This document shows positions 8,613 through 16,938 of a stretch of 64,000 bases of DNA, in pieces. The notes beneath the pieces are model-generated. The model was not told where the DNA came from. It did not search any database and saw nothing but the letters and a program-made list of their open reading frames with translations. The stretch comes from Bradyrhizobium ivorense (GTDB taxonomy: Bacteria > Pseudomonadota > Alphaproteobacteria > Rhizobiales > Xanthobacteraceae). Made by a program: the position numbers and the translations under genes. Every line of letters starts with the position of its first letter. Position 1 is the stretch's first letter. The stretch is from NCBI RefSeq assembly GCF_900696085.1, contig NZ_CAADFC020000004.1, positions 1,000,985-1,064,984 of the forward strand, read 5' to 3'.

Positions 8613-9023
8613 CTAGCTGTGAAACTTCAAGCCGTCGAGGATCTTGTCGACCACCTTTCGCTCGGCGCGGACGGCAAGGCCGACCAGGTTGAGCTCGGCG
8701 CGCGCCACCGCCTTCACCACCTCGCGGTTGGCGGCATCATGCGTGGTCTTGAACATGTCCTCGGTGTAGAGCGCAGGCTTGACGTCGCGCGCCAGTGCGC
8801 GCTCCAGCGCCCGCGACAGCTGGGCGCGGTCGGCGCCGTAGATCAAGATCGGCTGGCCGATCAGGGACAGATATGTCGTCCCCGAGCCATCCTGGTAATT
8901 GTCGCCGATACATTCGGGAAATGACGCCGCGATGCCGCCCGACAGGAACGACGCGACGTTGAGCTTCTGCCAGACTTCCAGGTCGGTGCGGATCACGACC
9001 GCGATCTTGGTATCGAATTGCAT
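8613..9023 (-). CDS. DUF2000 family protein
   Basis: A protein of 136 residues starting MQFDTKIAVVIRTDL, with the pattern of DUF2000: an early KIAVVxRxDL-WQKLNVxxFL, a central QPILIYGA, then YTEDMFxTxHDxxNR and LVGLAVRxxRKxVDKIL at the end. The family is related to the peptidyl-tRNA hydrolase 2 fold, but its activity is unknown. The ATG at 9023 is preferred over an upstream in-frame start because it gives the family's usual N-terminus. Confidence 0.8.
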   Translation of the reverse strand: MQFDTKIAVVIRTDLEVWQKLNVASFLSGGIAASFPECIGDNYQDGSGTTYLSLIGQPILIYGADRAQLSRALERALARDVKPALYTEDMFKTTHDAANREVVKAVARAELNLVGLAVRAERKVVDKILDGLKFHS

Positions 9024-9145
9024 GGCGCGAGTGTAACGGCATTGCACCGAACAAGACCAGCCCTGACGGCATACTCCATCCTGTCATATTCGCCGTGCAC
9101 GCGACATGCGGGATCGAGACTCGGCACGTTTCGTCGAACCGCGCC

Positions 9146-9883
9146 TCACGCAGTCCCGCGCGCCACGTCGCTGAGCCGGCCGAGATCGAGAATGCGGACG
9201 CCGCCGCGGCGGCACTGAATGATCTCGTCCTGCTCGAGATGGCGGAGCAGTTCGTTGACGGTCTGGCGGCTGAGCGAGAGCATCATGCCGAGCCGCTCCT
9301 GCGAGACGCGCACGCTGCGCTCCGGCGCCGCCACTCGCTGGCCATAGCCCTCCAGCAGATTGATCAGGCAGCGCGCCAGCCGCACCTTCGGCGGCTCCAG
9401 CGCCATGTCCTCGAGCAGCGTGAGCGCGATCCTGAGCTTACCGACCAGCAGACGCCCAAGCTGCTGCCAGCGGCCGGGATCGTCGGCCAGGAGCTTGCTC
9501 AAATGACGCAGCGGCAGATGCAGCACGGTCGAGGCGATGTCGGCGAGCGCGTCGTGGGTGCGCGGACCGCCGTCGAACAGCGCGATCTCGCCAAACCATT
9601 GCGGCGCCTCGACCATGGCGGCGATCGATCCGCGGCCCGACGGCGCGCTGCCACTGAAGCAGATCGCGCCCGACAGTACGCAATACAGGCCGTCGCTGGC
9701 GTCGCCGCGGTGGAACACGGCGCCGCCGACCGGCACCGTGATCACGCGTGACACATCGAGCACGGCCTGCCGGAACGCCGGATCGAGCGCGATGAACCAC
9801 TCGCTGCTTTCCAGCACGGCTTGCTGCGCAGGCGTGAGCGCCGCGGCTCGTCCGGCCTCCTTGGTCGCTCCCATCTGCATCAC
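9146..9883 (-). CDS. Crp/Fnr-family transcriptional regulator
   Basis: A protein of 245 residues. A cyclic-nucleotide-binding-like beta-roll spans about 35-145 (GGAVFHRGDASDGLYCVLSG, QWFGEIALFDGG). A C-terminal winged helix has the recognition motif SQERLGMMLSLSRQTVNELL at about 195-215. It lacks the N-terminal cysteines of Fnr, so it probably does not carry an Fe-S cluster. The effector is not evident: the roll resembles the cNMP site, but the usual Arg after the glutamate motif is replaced (EIALFDGGPRTHDA). Divergent from the serine hydrolase gene, with a short inverted repeat in the 89-bp gap. Confidence 0.88.
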   Translation of the reverse strand: MMQMGATKEAGRAAALTPAQQAVLESSEWFIALDPAFRQAVLDVSRVITVPVGGAVFHRGDASDGLYCVLSGAICFSGSAPSGRGSIAAMVEAPQWFGEIALFDGGPRTHDALADIASTVLHLPLRHLSKLLADDPGRWQQLGRLLVGKLRIALTLLEDMALEPPKVRLARCLINLLEGYGQRVAAPERSVRVSQERLGMMLSLSRQTVNELLRHLEQDEIIQCRRGGVRILDLGRLSDVARGTA

Positions 9884-9897
9884 ATCCCCGTGCGCTG

Positions 9898-9913
9898 TGT
9901 CGGCCCGCCGACA
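9898..9913. promoter_or_regulatory. Possible operator between divergent genes
   Basis: The inverted repeat TGTCGGC-CC-GCCGACA (7-2-7) lies 15 bp upstream of the Crp-family gene and 60 bp upstream of the divergent hydrolase gene. It could serve the regulator itself, but GC-rich inverted repeats of this length also occur by chance. Confidence 0.35.
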
Positions 9914-9972
9914 GACGGCGCGCGCATGATGCGGCTATGCCATCGCCCACGCAACATCGGTGGGTGAACTGA

Positions 9973-11421
9973 ATGATTTCGCTGCGCTACAACTGGAAGC
10001 TGGCTTCGGCCATCGCTTGCCTGGGCTCGGCCACGGCGGCCTTCGTCGGGCGCGACGCGCTGGCGCGCGCGGCCGCGGTTCCCGTGCATTTTGCCAGCCA
10101 CCAGCTGTGCTCGGCGACCTTCGTGGCGGGACTCGATCCTGCACAGTTCTTTGCCGAGGCGATCAAGCCGAAGCTCGGCCCGGCCGGCGGGCTGATCCGT
10201 TACGAGATCGACCGGCAGCGGCAGGAGGTGCGGACCAGCCTCGCGGGCCTCGTCGAGAGCCGCGCCGTCAACGACGGGCCGTTCGGATGCCGAGTGCTGC
10301 ATCCCGGGCGCGAGGCGCGGTTCTTCCGCGGCGAGAACGACGATCAGCAGCCCGCCGCCGCGGCGATGCCGCCGCTCGCAGGCCCTGAGGTCGTCGCGCC
10401 GGTCAATGCAAAACTGGCCGAGGCGCTGGCGCACGCGTTTGCCGAATCCGATTCCGGGCCGCGGCGCTTTACCAAAGCCGTCGTGGTGCTGCATCGCGGA
10501 CGCATCGTCGGCGAGCGTTATGCGGACGGCGTCACGCCGGCGACGCCGCTGATCGGCTGGTCGATGACGAAATCCGTGACCAATGCCCTGCTCGGCATTC
10601 TCGTGCGCAGCGGCAAGCTCGACATGAGCGCACCGGCGCCGATCGTCGAATGGGCAAAGGTGCAGGACCCGCGCCGATCGATCACGCCCGACCAGATGCT
10701 GCGCATGACAAGCGGCATCCGCTGCGGCCAGTCGATTCATACGGCGGGATTTTTCACCATCTTCGACGCCGACGCCCAGATGGAATACGACATGGCCGAT
10801 CAGTCCGGCTTCGCGGCCAATGCCGGCCTGCGCGCCGAGCCCGGGCAGGAATGGCGCTACACCAACGGCAATTTCGTGCTGCTGTCGCGGATCATCCGCA
10901 ACCTCGCCGGCGGCGACGCCAATGCGACCCGACAGTTTATCGCGCGCGAATTGTTCGAGCCGGTCGGGATGCAGCATGCCACGATCGAATATGACAGCAC
11001 CGGCATTCCGCTCGGCACCATCCATCTGTGGGCCAGCGCGCGCGACTGGGCGCGCTTCGGCCAGCTCTATCTGCGCGACGGCGTCACCGAGAGCGGCTGG
11101 CGCATCCTGCCCGAGGGCTGGGTCGACTATTCGGCCACGCTCACGCCGCAGAGCGCCGACGAATACGGCTATGCTGCCGGCTTCTGGACCCAGCGCGGCA
11201 ACTCGGCCGCGGCGCGCGGCCGCATCGCCGGCGGCTTTCCAGCCGACAGCTTCATGGCCGCCGGCAGCCAGGGCCAGTATGCGATCGTGATGCCCTCGCA
11301 CGACCTCGTGATCGTCAGGATCGGCTGGTCCTACACGGACAATGACGACCGCGTTGCGACCGAGCGGCTGGTTCGCGAGACCATCGCCGCCCTGCAGCCG
11401 GACAAATTGACGAAATACTGA
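9973..11421 (+). CDS. Serine hydrolase of the class C beta-lactamase/esterase family, exported
   Basis: A protein of 482 residues with an N-terminal hydrophobic export segment (about 8-30). The catalytic SxxK motif is SMTK at 197-200 (nucleophile Ser197, Lys200) and the YxN motif is YTN at 296-298. The C-terminal part (AAGSQGQYAIVMPSHDLVIV) holds the usual third region. Family members are penicillin-binding-protein-like esterases, peptidases or beta-lactamases; true AmpC activity cannot be deduced. The first 100 residues before the core are longer than in most EstB-like proteins. Divergent from a Crp-type regulator that may control it. Confidence 0.85.
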   Translation: MISLRYNWKLASAIACLGSATAAFVGRDALARAAAVPVHFASHQLCSATFVAGLDPAQFFAEAIKPKLGPAGGLIRYEIDRQRQEVRTSLAGLVESRAVNDGPFGCRVLHPGREARFFRGENDDQQPAAAAMPPLAGPEVVAPVNAKLAEALAHAFAESDSGPRRFTKAVVVLHRGRIVGERYADGVTPATPLIGWSMTKSVTNALLGILVRSGKLDMSAPAPIVEWAKVQDPRRSITPDQMLRMTSGIRCGQSIHTAGFFTIFDADAQMEYDMADQSGFAANAGLRAEPGQEWRYTNGNFVLLSRIIRNLAGGDANATRQFIARELFEPVGMQHATIEYDSTGIPLGTIHLWASARDWARFGQLYLRDGVTESGWRILPEGWVDYSATLTPQSADEYGYAAGFWTQRGNSAAARGRIAGGFPADSFMAAGSQGQYAIVMPSHDLVIVRIGWSYTDNDDRVATERLVRETIAALQPDKLTKY

Positions 11422-11522
11422 TCGCGGCGGTTTCGGCGCGCCCTGAACCGCCGATTGCGCGGCGGCGACTAAAGACGTGCGGCTCCGCGAGAGCCGTATG
11501 TCCCCGCTTCGGACCCGCATCG

Positions 11523-12137
11523 ATGAAGAGACGTCTTTCGCTGCTTGCATCGGCCACAATGCTCTGCTTCGTCGCGGCGCTGATCCTGCCGACGATCCAG
11601 AGCAAGGCCGAGGTCCCGCTCGCCGCCAACTGCACCGGCAAGCCCGACGTCGCCTGGCGCGAGCAGGTCGAGGGATGCACCACGGCAATCGAGTCGGGGA
11701 AGTACGCGGGGAAGGCGCTTGCAAAGGCCCTCACCTTCCGGGCACAGGCCTATGCGCAGACCGGCGATCTGGACAGGAGCCTCGCCGATATCGAGCAGGT
11801 GATCCGGCTCGATCCCGACGACGCCTTCGCGTTCGGCGCGCGCGGCGATCTGCATCTGGTGCGGAAGGATTACGATGGCGCGCTGGCCGACTATGACAAG
11901 GCGATCGCGCTCGCCCCCAACAACGATCTGGCGATGGCCGGCCGCGGCATCGTCTTCCTCGCCAAGGGCGAGCTCGACCGCGCGCTCACCGAGTTCGACC
12001 ATGCGGTGAAGCTGCAGCCGGCCTCCGCCGCCGCGCTGTACTGGCGCGGCATCACGCGGCGCCAGACCGGCGATGCGGCCGGCGCCGAGGCGGACATTGC
12101 GGCGGCGAAGAAGATCGATCCCAAGGTCGATCAGTAG
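11523..12137 (+). CDS. Exported tetratricopeptide-repeat protein
   Basis: A protein of 204 residues with a signal peptide (MKRRLSLLASATMLCFVAAL, cleavage near residue 29). At least three TPR units follow from about residue 65: KALTFRAQAYAQTGDLDRSL, DAFAFGARGDLHLVRKDYDG, DLAMAGRGIVFLAKGELDRA and a partial fourth. Such proteins act as scaffolds in the periplasm; no enzymatic domain is present. It ends 10 bp before the end of the convergent DUF4189 gene. Confidence 0.82.
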   Translation: MKRRLSLLASATMLCFVAALILPTIQSKAEVPLAANCTGKPDVAWREQVEGCTTAIESGKYAGKALAKALTFRAQAYAQTGDLDRSLADIEQVIRLDPDDAFAFGARGDLHLVRKDYDGALADYDKAIALAPNNDLAMAGRGIVFLAKGELDRALTEFDHAVKLQPASAAALYWRGITRRQTGDAAGAEADIAAAKKIDPKVDQ

Positions 12138-12146
12138 TTGGATTTG

Positions 12147-12569
12147 CTAGCCCTTGGCGTCGCAGGCCCAGGCGCGGATCACGCATTCCTTGCCGCCATA
12201 GTCGTAGCATTTGCGGGTGGCGGCGTTGAGCGAAGAGGAGATTTGCGGCGCCACCGCATAGCCATGCGCGCCGCAGGGATTTTTCAGGTCGATCGAGAGC
12301 GCGGCGCAGGCGCGCCTCATGGTGACGGTGGTGCAGTCGCCCTTGCATTGTTTTTGCGCAGCGGCGCGCGCCGCGGCTTCCGCCGGGTAGTCGTAGGCCT
12401 GGCCATAGGCGCCGCACTTGCCGACCGCGAACGCGCCGGCCGCATGCGCCCTGGTGATGAAGGTCTCCGTGGCGAAACGGGCGGCGCCCAGCAGCAATGT
12501 CAGGCCAAGAATCATCAGCGCGCGGCGCTGCGCGGCGGCGGTCGAAACGATCAAGTGAAATTCCCCCAA
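12147..12569 (-). CDS. Exported DUF4189 protein
   Basis: A protein of 140 residues with a hydrophobic segment around 18-35 (ALMILGLTLLLGAARF) ending near ARAHAAGAF, a likely signal peptide. The mature part matches DUF4189: AVGKCGAYGQAYDY, then paired cysteines in CKGDCTTV, CAALSIDLKNPCGAHGYAV and CYDYGGKECVIRAWACD. About eight cysteines suggest disulfides in the periplasm. Function unknown. The first 17 residues before the signal may not be translated. Confidence 0.8.
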   Translation of the reverse strand: MGEFHLIVSTAAAQRRALMILGLTLLLGAARFATETFITRAHAAGAFAVGKCGAYGQAYDYPAEAAARAAAQKQCKGDCTTVTMRRACAALSIDLKNPCGAHGYAVAPQISSSLNAATRKCYDYGGKECVIRAWACDAKG

Positions 12570-12649
12570 AGCCCGGCGCGGACTCTACGCGGGGGTCGTT
12601 TCCAGATGGTGAATGACGGGTTGATGGAAGACCAACCCAACTCCATCGA

Positions 12650-12960
12650 CGCGTCGTCCCGGCCTAGTGCGCAATTGCGCACGGGGCCGGGACGACGGGG
12701 GAGAGGTTGTGCGCACAATCTATCACCGTCACCCTGAGGCGGCCGCTTCTTCAGCGGCCCTCGAAGGGTCGACGGCCCCGCTGGTGGCCGATTCATCCTT
12801 CGAGGCTCGCCGAAGAGGCGAGCACCTCCAGCGACAAAGGCGAAGCCTTTGCGCGGGGATGACGGGTTTGTTAGCGGTAGGTTTTGTCAGCGACGCAACA
12901 CATCAGTGCCGTCCCGGCGAAAGCCGACATAACGGTTGCCAGCCTTCGGCGGGACGACAA
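12650..12960. repeat. Repeat-filled spacer with a family B copy
   Basis: No gene is supported in this gap. It contains a hairpin CGTCCCGGCC...GGCCGGGACG that encloses GTGCGCAATTGCGCAC (12667-12682). A family B element follows at about 12724-12868 (CACCGTCACCCTGAGG, TCGAAGGGTCGACGGCC, CCTTCGAGGCTCGCCGAAGAGGCGAG, GGGGATGACGG). Last is a short inverted repeat GTCCCGGCGAAAGCC...CGGCGGGACGAC (12911-12958). Confidence 0.65.
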
Positions 12961-14565
12961 CTAACCCCGCCTGGCGGCTTCCAGGGCCTGCGGGGTGTCG
13001 ATGTCGAGGAAGGCGCTGTCGCCTTCGACCGGGACTTCGGCGACGGCCTCGGCGTGCTTGGCGATCAGATGGCGGGCGCCGATGTCGCCGTCGAGCGTCA
13101 TCAATTCCTTGAAGAAGCGGCGTGACCACAGCACCGGATTGCCGCGGCGGCCCTCGCTGACGGGCACGGCGATCAGATGGCCGCGGTCCGGCGCAAAGGT
13201 CTCGATCAGGCGGTCGATCAGCTGCGCATCGATCAGCGGCATGTCACCGAGGCAGACGACGGCGCCGTCGGCGCTGTCGGAGACCGCCGCGATGCCCGCC
13301 TTCACCGAGCTCGCGAGGCCGCCGGCAAAATCCGGGTTGCGGGCGAATGTCACGTTGAGCCCTTGCAGGGCCTGCTCGACCAGATCGGCCTGGTGGCCGG
13401 TGACGACGATCACCTCCGCGGCCTTCGAGGCCAGCGCCTGCTCGGCGACGATGCGGACCAGCTTCTTGCCGTCGAGCTCGGCGAGCAGCTTGTTCGGGCC
13501 ACCCATCCGGGTCGAGCGTCCCGCGGCGAGCACGATCGCCGCGACCTTGCGGTTGCCCTCGGTGTCGGGGACGGTGCGCGGCTGCGGCCGCGTCACGATC
13601 TCCATCAACAGGCCGCCGACGCCCATCCCGGTGAGATCCGAGCGCGTCACCTTGATGCCGGCGAGCAGCCGCATCAGCACCCAGTCGAAGCCGTTCTCGA
13701 CCGGCGAGCGCGCGCAGCCCGGCGCCCCCAGCACCGGCACGCCGCCGGCGCTGCCGATCAGCAAGAGATTGCCGGGATCGACCGGCATGCCGAAATGCTC
13801 GACCGCGCCGCCGATCTCGGTGATTGCGGCCGGGATCACGTCGCGCCGGTCGGCGATCGCGGACGCCCCGAACACGATGACGAGCTCGGCGCCCAAGCCG
13901 AGCAATTCCTTGATCGACGCAGCCAGCACCGTCTCGTCATGCGGCACCCGGCGCTCGGCGATGATCTCGGCACCCGCCGGCGCCAGCCGCTCCGCGGTGA
14001 CGCGCAGCGTCTTGTCGATCACTTTTGGCGACAGCCCCGGCAGCAAGGTCGAGACCACGCCGACCTTCTTGATCACATAGGGCGCGATGCGCAGCGTATC
14101 CTTGCCGGCCACCGCGACCGCCGCATCGCGCAGCCGCCCTTCGACGCCGAACGGGATCAGCTTGACGGTCGCGATCATCTCGCCTTCGACCACCGGCTTG
14201 TAGGCCGCGAGCGTCGCGAAGGTGATGGCCTCGTCGACGTCGTTGATGCGGTCGACCGCGGCGCGGTCGACGACGAGAACACCCGGACGTCCCGCGAACA
14301 GGTTGGAGCGGCCGGTGAAGGCGCGCTCGACATTGACGCCCTCGCCCGCCACCGCCTGGGCGATGCTGGCGGCCGCGGCATCCTCGGAGACGTCGCCGTC
14401 CTCGAGCCGCACCACGACGACGTCCTTGACGCCGGCCTTGGTGAGCGCCTCGACCTCTTCAGGGCCGATCGTGGTGCCCTTCTTGAGCACCAGCGCGCCC
14501 TGGCGCAGCGTGTGCACGGTGACGCCGCCAATCGCGTCGGCCGGACTGGCGGGACCGAACTTCAT
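12961..14565 (-). CDS. MoeA-like molybdopterin-binding domain fused to MobA-like NTP transferase
   Basis: A protein of 534 residues. Residues 1-330 are a molybdopterin-binding region of MoeA/MogA type (VVSTLLPGLSPKVIDKTL, LVIVFGASAIADRRDVIP, GMPVDPGNLLLIG). Residues 340-534 are a MobA/MocA-like nucleotidyltransferase with LAAGRSTRMGGPNKLL and GDMPLID. Fusions of this kind insert or modify molybdenum cofactor, probably forming the MCD form used by xanthine-oxidase-family enzymes. The ATG at 14565 overlaps the stop of the upstream xdhC-like gene (ATGA). Last gene of the cox operon; it might also serve the Mo enzyme encoded at 4-6.8 kb. Confidence 0.88.
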   Translation of the reverse strand: MKFGPASPADAIGGVTVHTLRQGALVLKKGTTIGPEEVEALTKAGVKDVVVVRLEDGDVSEDAAAASIAQAVAGEGVNVERAFTGRSNLFAGRPGVLVVDRAAVDRINDVDEAITFATLAAYKPVVEGEMIATVKLIPFGVEGRLRDAAVAVAGKDTLRIAPYVIKKVGVVSTLLPGLSPKVIDKTLRVTAERLAPAGAEIIAERRVPHDETVLAASIKELLGLGAELVIVFGASAIADRRDVIPAAITEIGGAVEHFGMPVDPGNLLLIGSAGGVPVLGAPGCARSPVENGFDWVLMRLLAGIKVTRSDLTGMGVGGLLMEIVTRPQPRTVPDTEGNRKVAAIVLAAGRSTRMGGPNKLLAELDGKKLVRIVAEQALASKAAEVIVVTGHQADLVEQALQGLNVTFARNPDFAGGLASSVKAGIAAVSDSADGAVVCLGDMPLIDAQLIDRLIETFAPDRGHLIAVPVSEGRRGNPVLWSRRFFKELMTLDGDIGARHLIAKHAEAVAEVPVEGDSAFLDIDTPQALEAARRG

Positions 14566-15263
14566 GCCGCTTCTTCTTTTTCTTTGGGAGGCAAACGCAG
14601 CTGCGCGGTGATCTCGGCCATGATCGCCACCGCGATCTCCGCCGGCGACACCGCGCCGATGTCGAGGCCGATCGGCGCGTGGATGCGCGCGATGTCGCTG
14701 TCCTTGGCGCCCTGCGCGCGCAGCCGCTCGCCGCGCTTGGCATGGGTCTTCCGCGAGCCGAGCGCGCCGATATAGAAGCAGTCGCGGTCGAAGGCGTGCA
14801 TCAGCGCCGGATCGTCGATCTTCGGATCGTGCGTGACCGCGACGAACGCGGTGTAGTGATCGACATTGAGCGGCGGCAGTGCGACGTCGGGCCATTCGGC
14901 GATCAGCGGCACGTCGGGAAAGCGCTCGGGGCTGGCAAAGGCCGTGCGCGGATCGACCACCGTGACGTCGTAGTCGAGCGCGCGCGCCAGCGGCGCCAAG
15001 GCCTGGCTGATATGCACCGCGCCGATGATCACGAGCTTTGCGGTCGGCGCGTAAACGTTGAGAAACAGTTTTTTGCCGGCGACCTCGACATTACCGCTCT
15101 TGCCCATCCTGAGCTGCTTCGAAAGTTCAGCACACAACGGATCGGCGGCGATGTCGTTCGCCTTGACCAGCCGCTGCTCGCCATTGGCGGTGTCGGTGAC
15201 GACGATGACCGGGCGGCGCGCGGCGCGCTCGGCGTTCAACTCCTTGAGGGTTTCGAGCTTCAC
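14562..15263 (-). CDS. XdhC/CoxF-like molybdenum enzyme maturation protein (Rossmann half)
   Basis: A protein of 233 residues. The centre and C-terminus have the XdhC Rossmann-like domain: LVIIGAVHISQAL, VTVVDPRTAFASPERFP, YTAFVAVTHDPKIDDPAL and FYIGALGSRKTHAKR. The end, IHAPIGLDIGAVSPAEIAVAI, is the family signature. XdhC proteins bind Mo cofactor and deliver the sulfurated form to the enzyme. Here the family is split into two genes, this one and the small gene at 15266-15589. Coupled by a 4-bp overlap to the MoeA-MobA gene. Confidence 0.88.
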   Translation of the reverse strand: MKLETLKELNAERAARRPVIVVTDTANGEQRLVKANDIAADPLCAELSKQLRMGKSGNVEVAGKKLFLNVYAPTAKLVIIGAVHISQALAPLARALDYDVTVVDPRTAFASPERFPDVPLIAEWPDVALPPLNVDHYTAFVAVTHDPKIDDPALMHAFDRDCFYIGALGSRKTHAKRGERLRAQGAKDSDIARIHAPIGLDIGAVSPAEIAVAIMAEITAQLRLPPKEKEEAA

Positions 15264-15265
15264 GG

Positions 15266-15589
15266 CTAGCCGACCTTCTCGACGAACACGCGGATGGTGC
15301 CGCCGCAGGACAGGCCGACATTCCAGGCGGTCTCGTCGGCGACGCCGAACTCCAGCATCTTGGGCTGGCCACTGGCGATCACGTCGAGCGCCTCGGTGAC
15401 CACGGCGCCCTCGACGCAGCCGCCGGACACCGAGCCGAGGAAGGTGCCTTCATCGTTGATCACGAGGCTCGAGCCGGCCGGACGCGGCGCCGAGCCCCAG
15501 GTGTCGACCACGGTGGCGAGCGCCACGCCATGGCCCTGCTTCTGCCAGGTCTCGGCGGCCTGAAGAATGTCCTCGTCGCGATTGAGCAT
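15266..15589 (-). CDS. XdhC/CoxI N-terminal-domain protein
   Basis: A protein of 107 residues that corresponds to the XdhC_CoxI N-terminal domain alone: ILQAAETWQKQGHGVALATV, GSAPRPAGSSLVINDEG, GSVSGGCVEGAV and the conserved Cys in LSCGGTIRVFVE. It ends two bases before the start of the Rossmann-half gene. The pair therefore looks like a two-gene version of the maturation factor, which is common in cox operons. Confidence 0.88.
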   Translation of the reverse strand: MLNRDEDILQAAETWQKQGHGVALATVVDTWGSAPRPAGSSLVINDEGTFLGSVSGGCVEGAVVTEALDVIASGQPKMLEFGVADETAWNVGLSCGGTIRVFVEKVG

Positions 15590-15617
15590 GGCGGCCTCCT
15601 GTCAATTCGGATGCGTC

Positions 15618-16820
15618 TCAGGCTACGGAGCGGATCAGGCTGCGGTGGTGCGCCGGCGGCGGCGATGACAGCGCCTCGATCAGCCCCTTGATGGACGTCA
15701 AGTTATGCACCGGGCGAAATTCGTCAACGTGGGGCAGCATCATTTTGATCCCCTGCGCCTTGGCCTCGAAGCCGGAATAGCGCAGCAGCGGGTTGAGCCA
15801 GATCAGGCGGCGGCAGGAACGATGCAGCCGGTCCATCTCGAAGGCCAGTTTGGCATCCGCCTCCCGTTCTAGTCCATCGGATATAAGGAGTACGATGGCG
15901 CCTTGCCCGAGCACCCGGCGGGCCCAGAGCTGGTTAAAACTGTGCAGCGAGGTCGCGATCCGGGTGCCGCCGGCCCAGTCCTCGACCGTGGACGAGCAGC
16001 GCGCCAGCGCCTCATCGGGATCACGCTCCCGTAACGCGCGCGTCACATTGGTCAGCCGCGTGCCGAACAGGAACACCGAGACCCGCTTGCGGGCGTCGGT
16101 GATGGCGTGCAGGAAATGCAGGAACAGGCGGGTGTACTCGCTCATCGAGCCCGAGATATCGAGCAGCGCCACGATCGGCGCCGGCTTCTCGATCCGCCCG
16201 AGCTTTCGGATATCGATGATCTCGCCGCCGGTGCGCAGCGAGCTGCGGATCGTGCGGCGCATGTCGAGCCGCAAGCCGCGCGCATCCGGCTGGTAGCGGC
16301 GGGTGACGAGCTCGGCCTGCGGCAGCCGCATCTGCGCGATCGCCCTGACGACCTCGGCGATCTCCGCCGCTGTCATCTGCGCAAAATCCTTCTTCTGCAG
16401 CACCTCCTTGTCGGAGACCGAGAGCTTCAGCTCCTGCTCCTGGGCCTGCGGCCGCTCCTCGCGCATCGCCGGCTGCGCCATCGCCTCCTGCACCCGGCGC
16501 GAGGCCGGCGGCGGCTTCTTCTTGGCGTGGTCGGGCAGCGGCACCGAGTCCAGCATGCTCTTCCACTCCTCGGCGGCGCGGAAGAACAGGTCGAAGGCCT
16601 GGCGGAAGATCAGCGCGTGCTCGTGGCGCTTGACGAAGATCGCCTGCAGCGTGGCGTAGAAATCGTCGCGGTTGCCGACCTCGATCAGCTGCAGCGCGTT
16701 CAGCGCATCGATCACCGAGCCCGGCCCGACCGGCAGCCCGGCCGCGCGCAGCGCGCGGGCAAAGCCGATGACGTTGTCGGCCATGTGGCCCGTCGGGGGA
16801 TTGAGGTGATTGATCGCCAT
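15618..16820 (-). CDS. coxE: CoxE-like VWA-domain protein
   Basis: A protein of 400 residues. The C-terminal half is a von Willebrand A domain with the metal-ion site DISGSMS at 221-227. The N-terminal half is helical and rich in charged residues. CoxE works with the AAA+ ATPase CoxD in building the copper-sulfur-molybdenum site of CO dehydrogenase in Afipia (Oligotropha) carboxidovorans. MoxR/VWA pairs do similar chaperone work in other systems. It lies downstream of coxD; the gap between them holds a hairpin repeat. A start at M13 is possible, but the ATG at 16820 is accepted. Confidence 0.88.
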   Translation of the reverse strand: MAINHLNPPTGHMADNVIGFARALRAAGLPVGPGSVIDALNALQLIEVGNRDDFYATLQAIFVKRHEHALIFRQAFDLFFRAAEEWKSMLDSVPLPDHAKKKPPPASRRVQEAMAQPAMREERPQAQEQELKLSVSDKEVLQKKDFAQMTAAEIAEVVRAIAQMRLPQAELVTRRYQPDARGLRLDMRRTIRSSLRTGGEIIDIRKLGRIEKPAPIVALLDISGSMSEYTRLFLHFLHAITDARKRVSVFLFGTRLTNVTRALRERDPDEALARCSSTVEDWAGGTRIATSLHSFNQLWARRVLGQGAIVLLISDGLEREADAKLAFEMDRLHRSCRRLIWLNPLLRYSGFEAKAQGIKMMLPHVDEFRPVHNLTSIKGLIEALSSPPPAHHRSLIRSVA

Positions 16821-16834
16821 CGTAATCTAATCCC

Positions 16835-16916
16835 CGTCGTTCCGGGGCGCGCGCCAAGCGGGCGAACCCGGAACCTCGAGATTCCGGGTTAGCACTTCGT
16901 GCGCCCCGGAATGACG
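16835..16916. repeat. Palindromic intergenic repeat, family C, copy 1
   Basis: An inverted repeat inside the cox operon, between coxD and coxE: CGTCGTTCCGGGGCGC at the left pairs with GCGCCCCGGAATGACG at the right, with an inner pair around AACCCGGAAC / ATTCCGGGTT. The same design is found at 26314-26414. As RNA it would form a strong stem-loop within the operon transcript. Confidence 0.75.
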
Positions 16917-16938
16917 AATGTTGCTTGTGACGCGCGAC

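Noticed and set aside
9880..11724. 614-residue leftward open frame over the serine hydrolase
   Set aside because: Low-complexity Arg/Ala-rich translation without family signature; the opposite strand has SxxK and YxN motifs in place.
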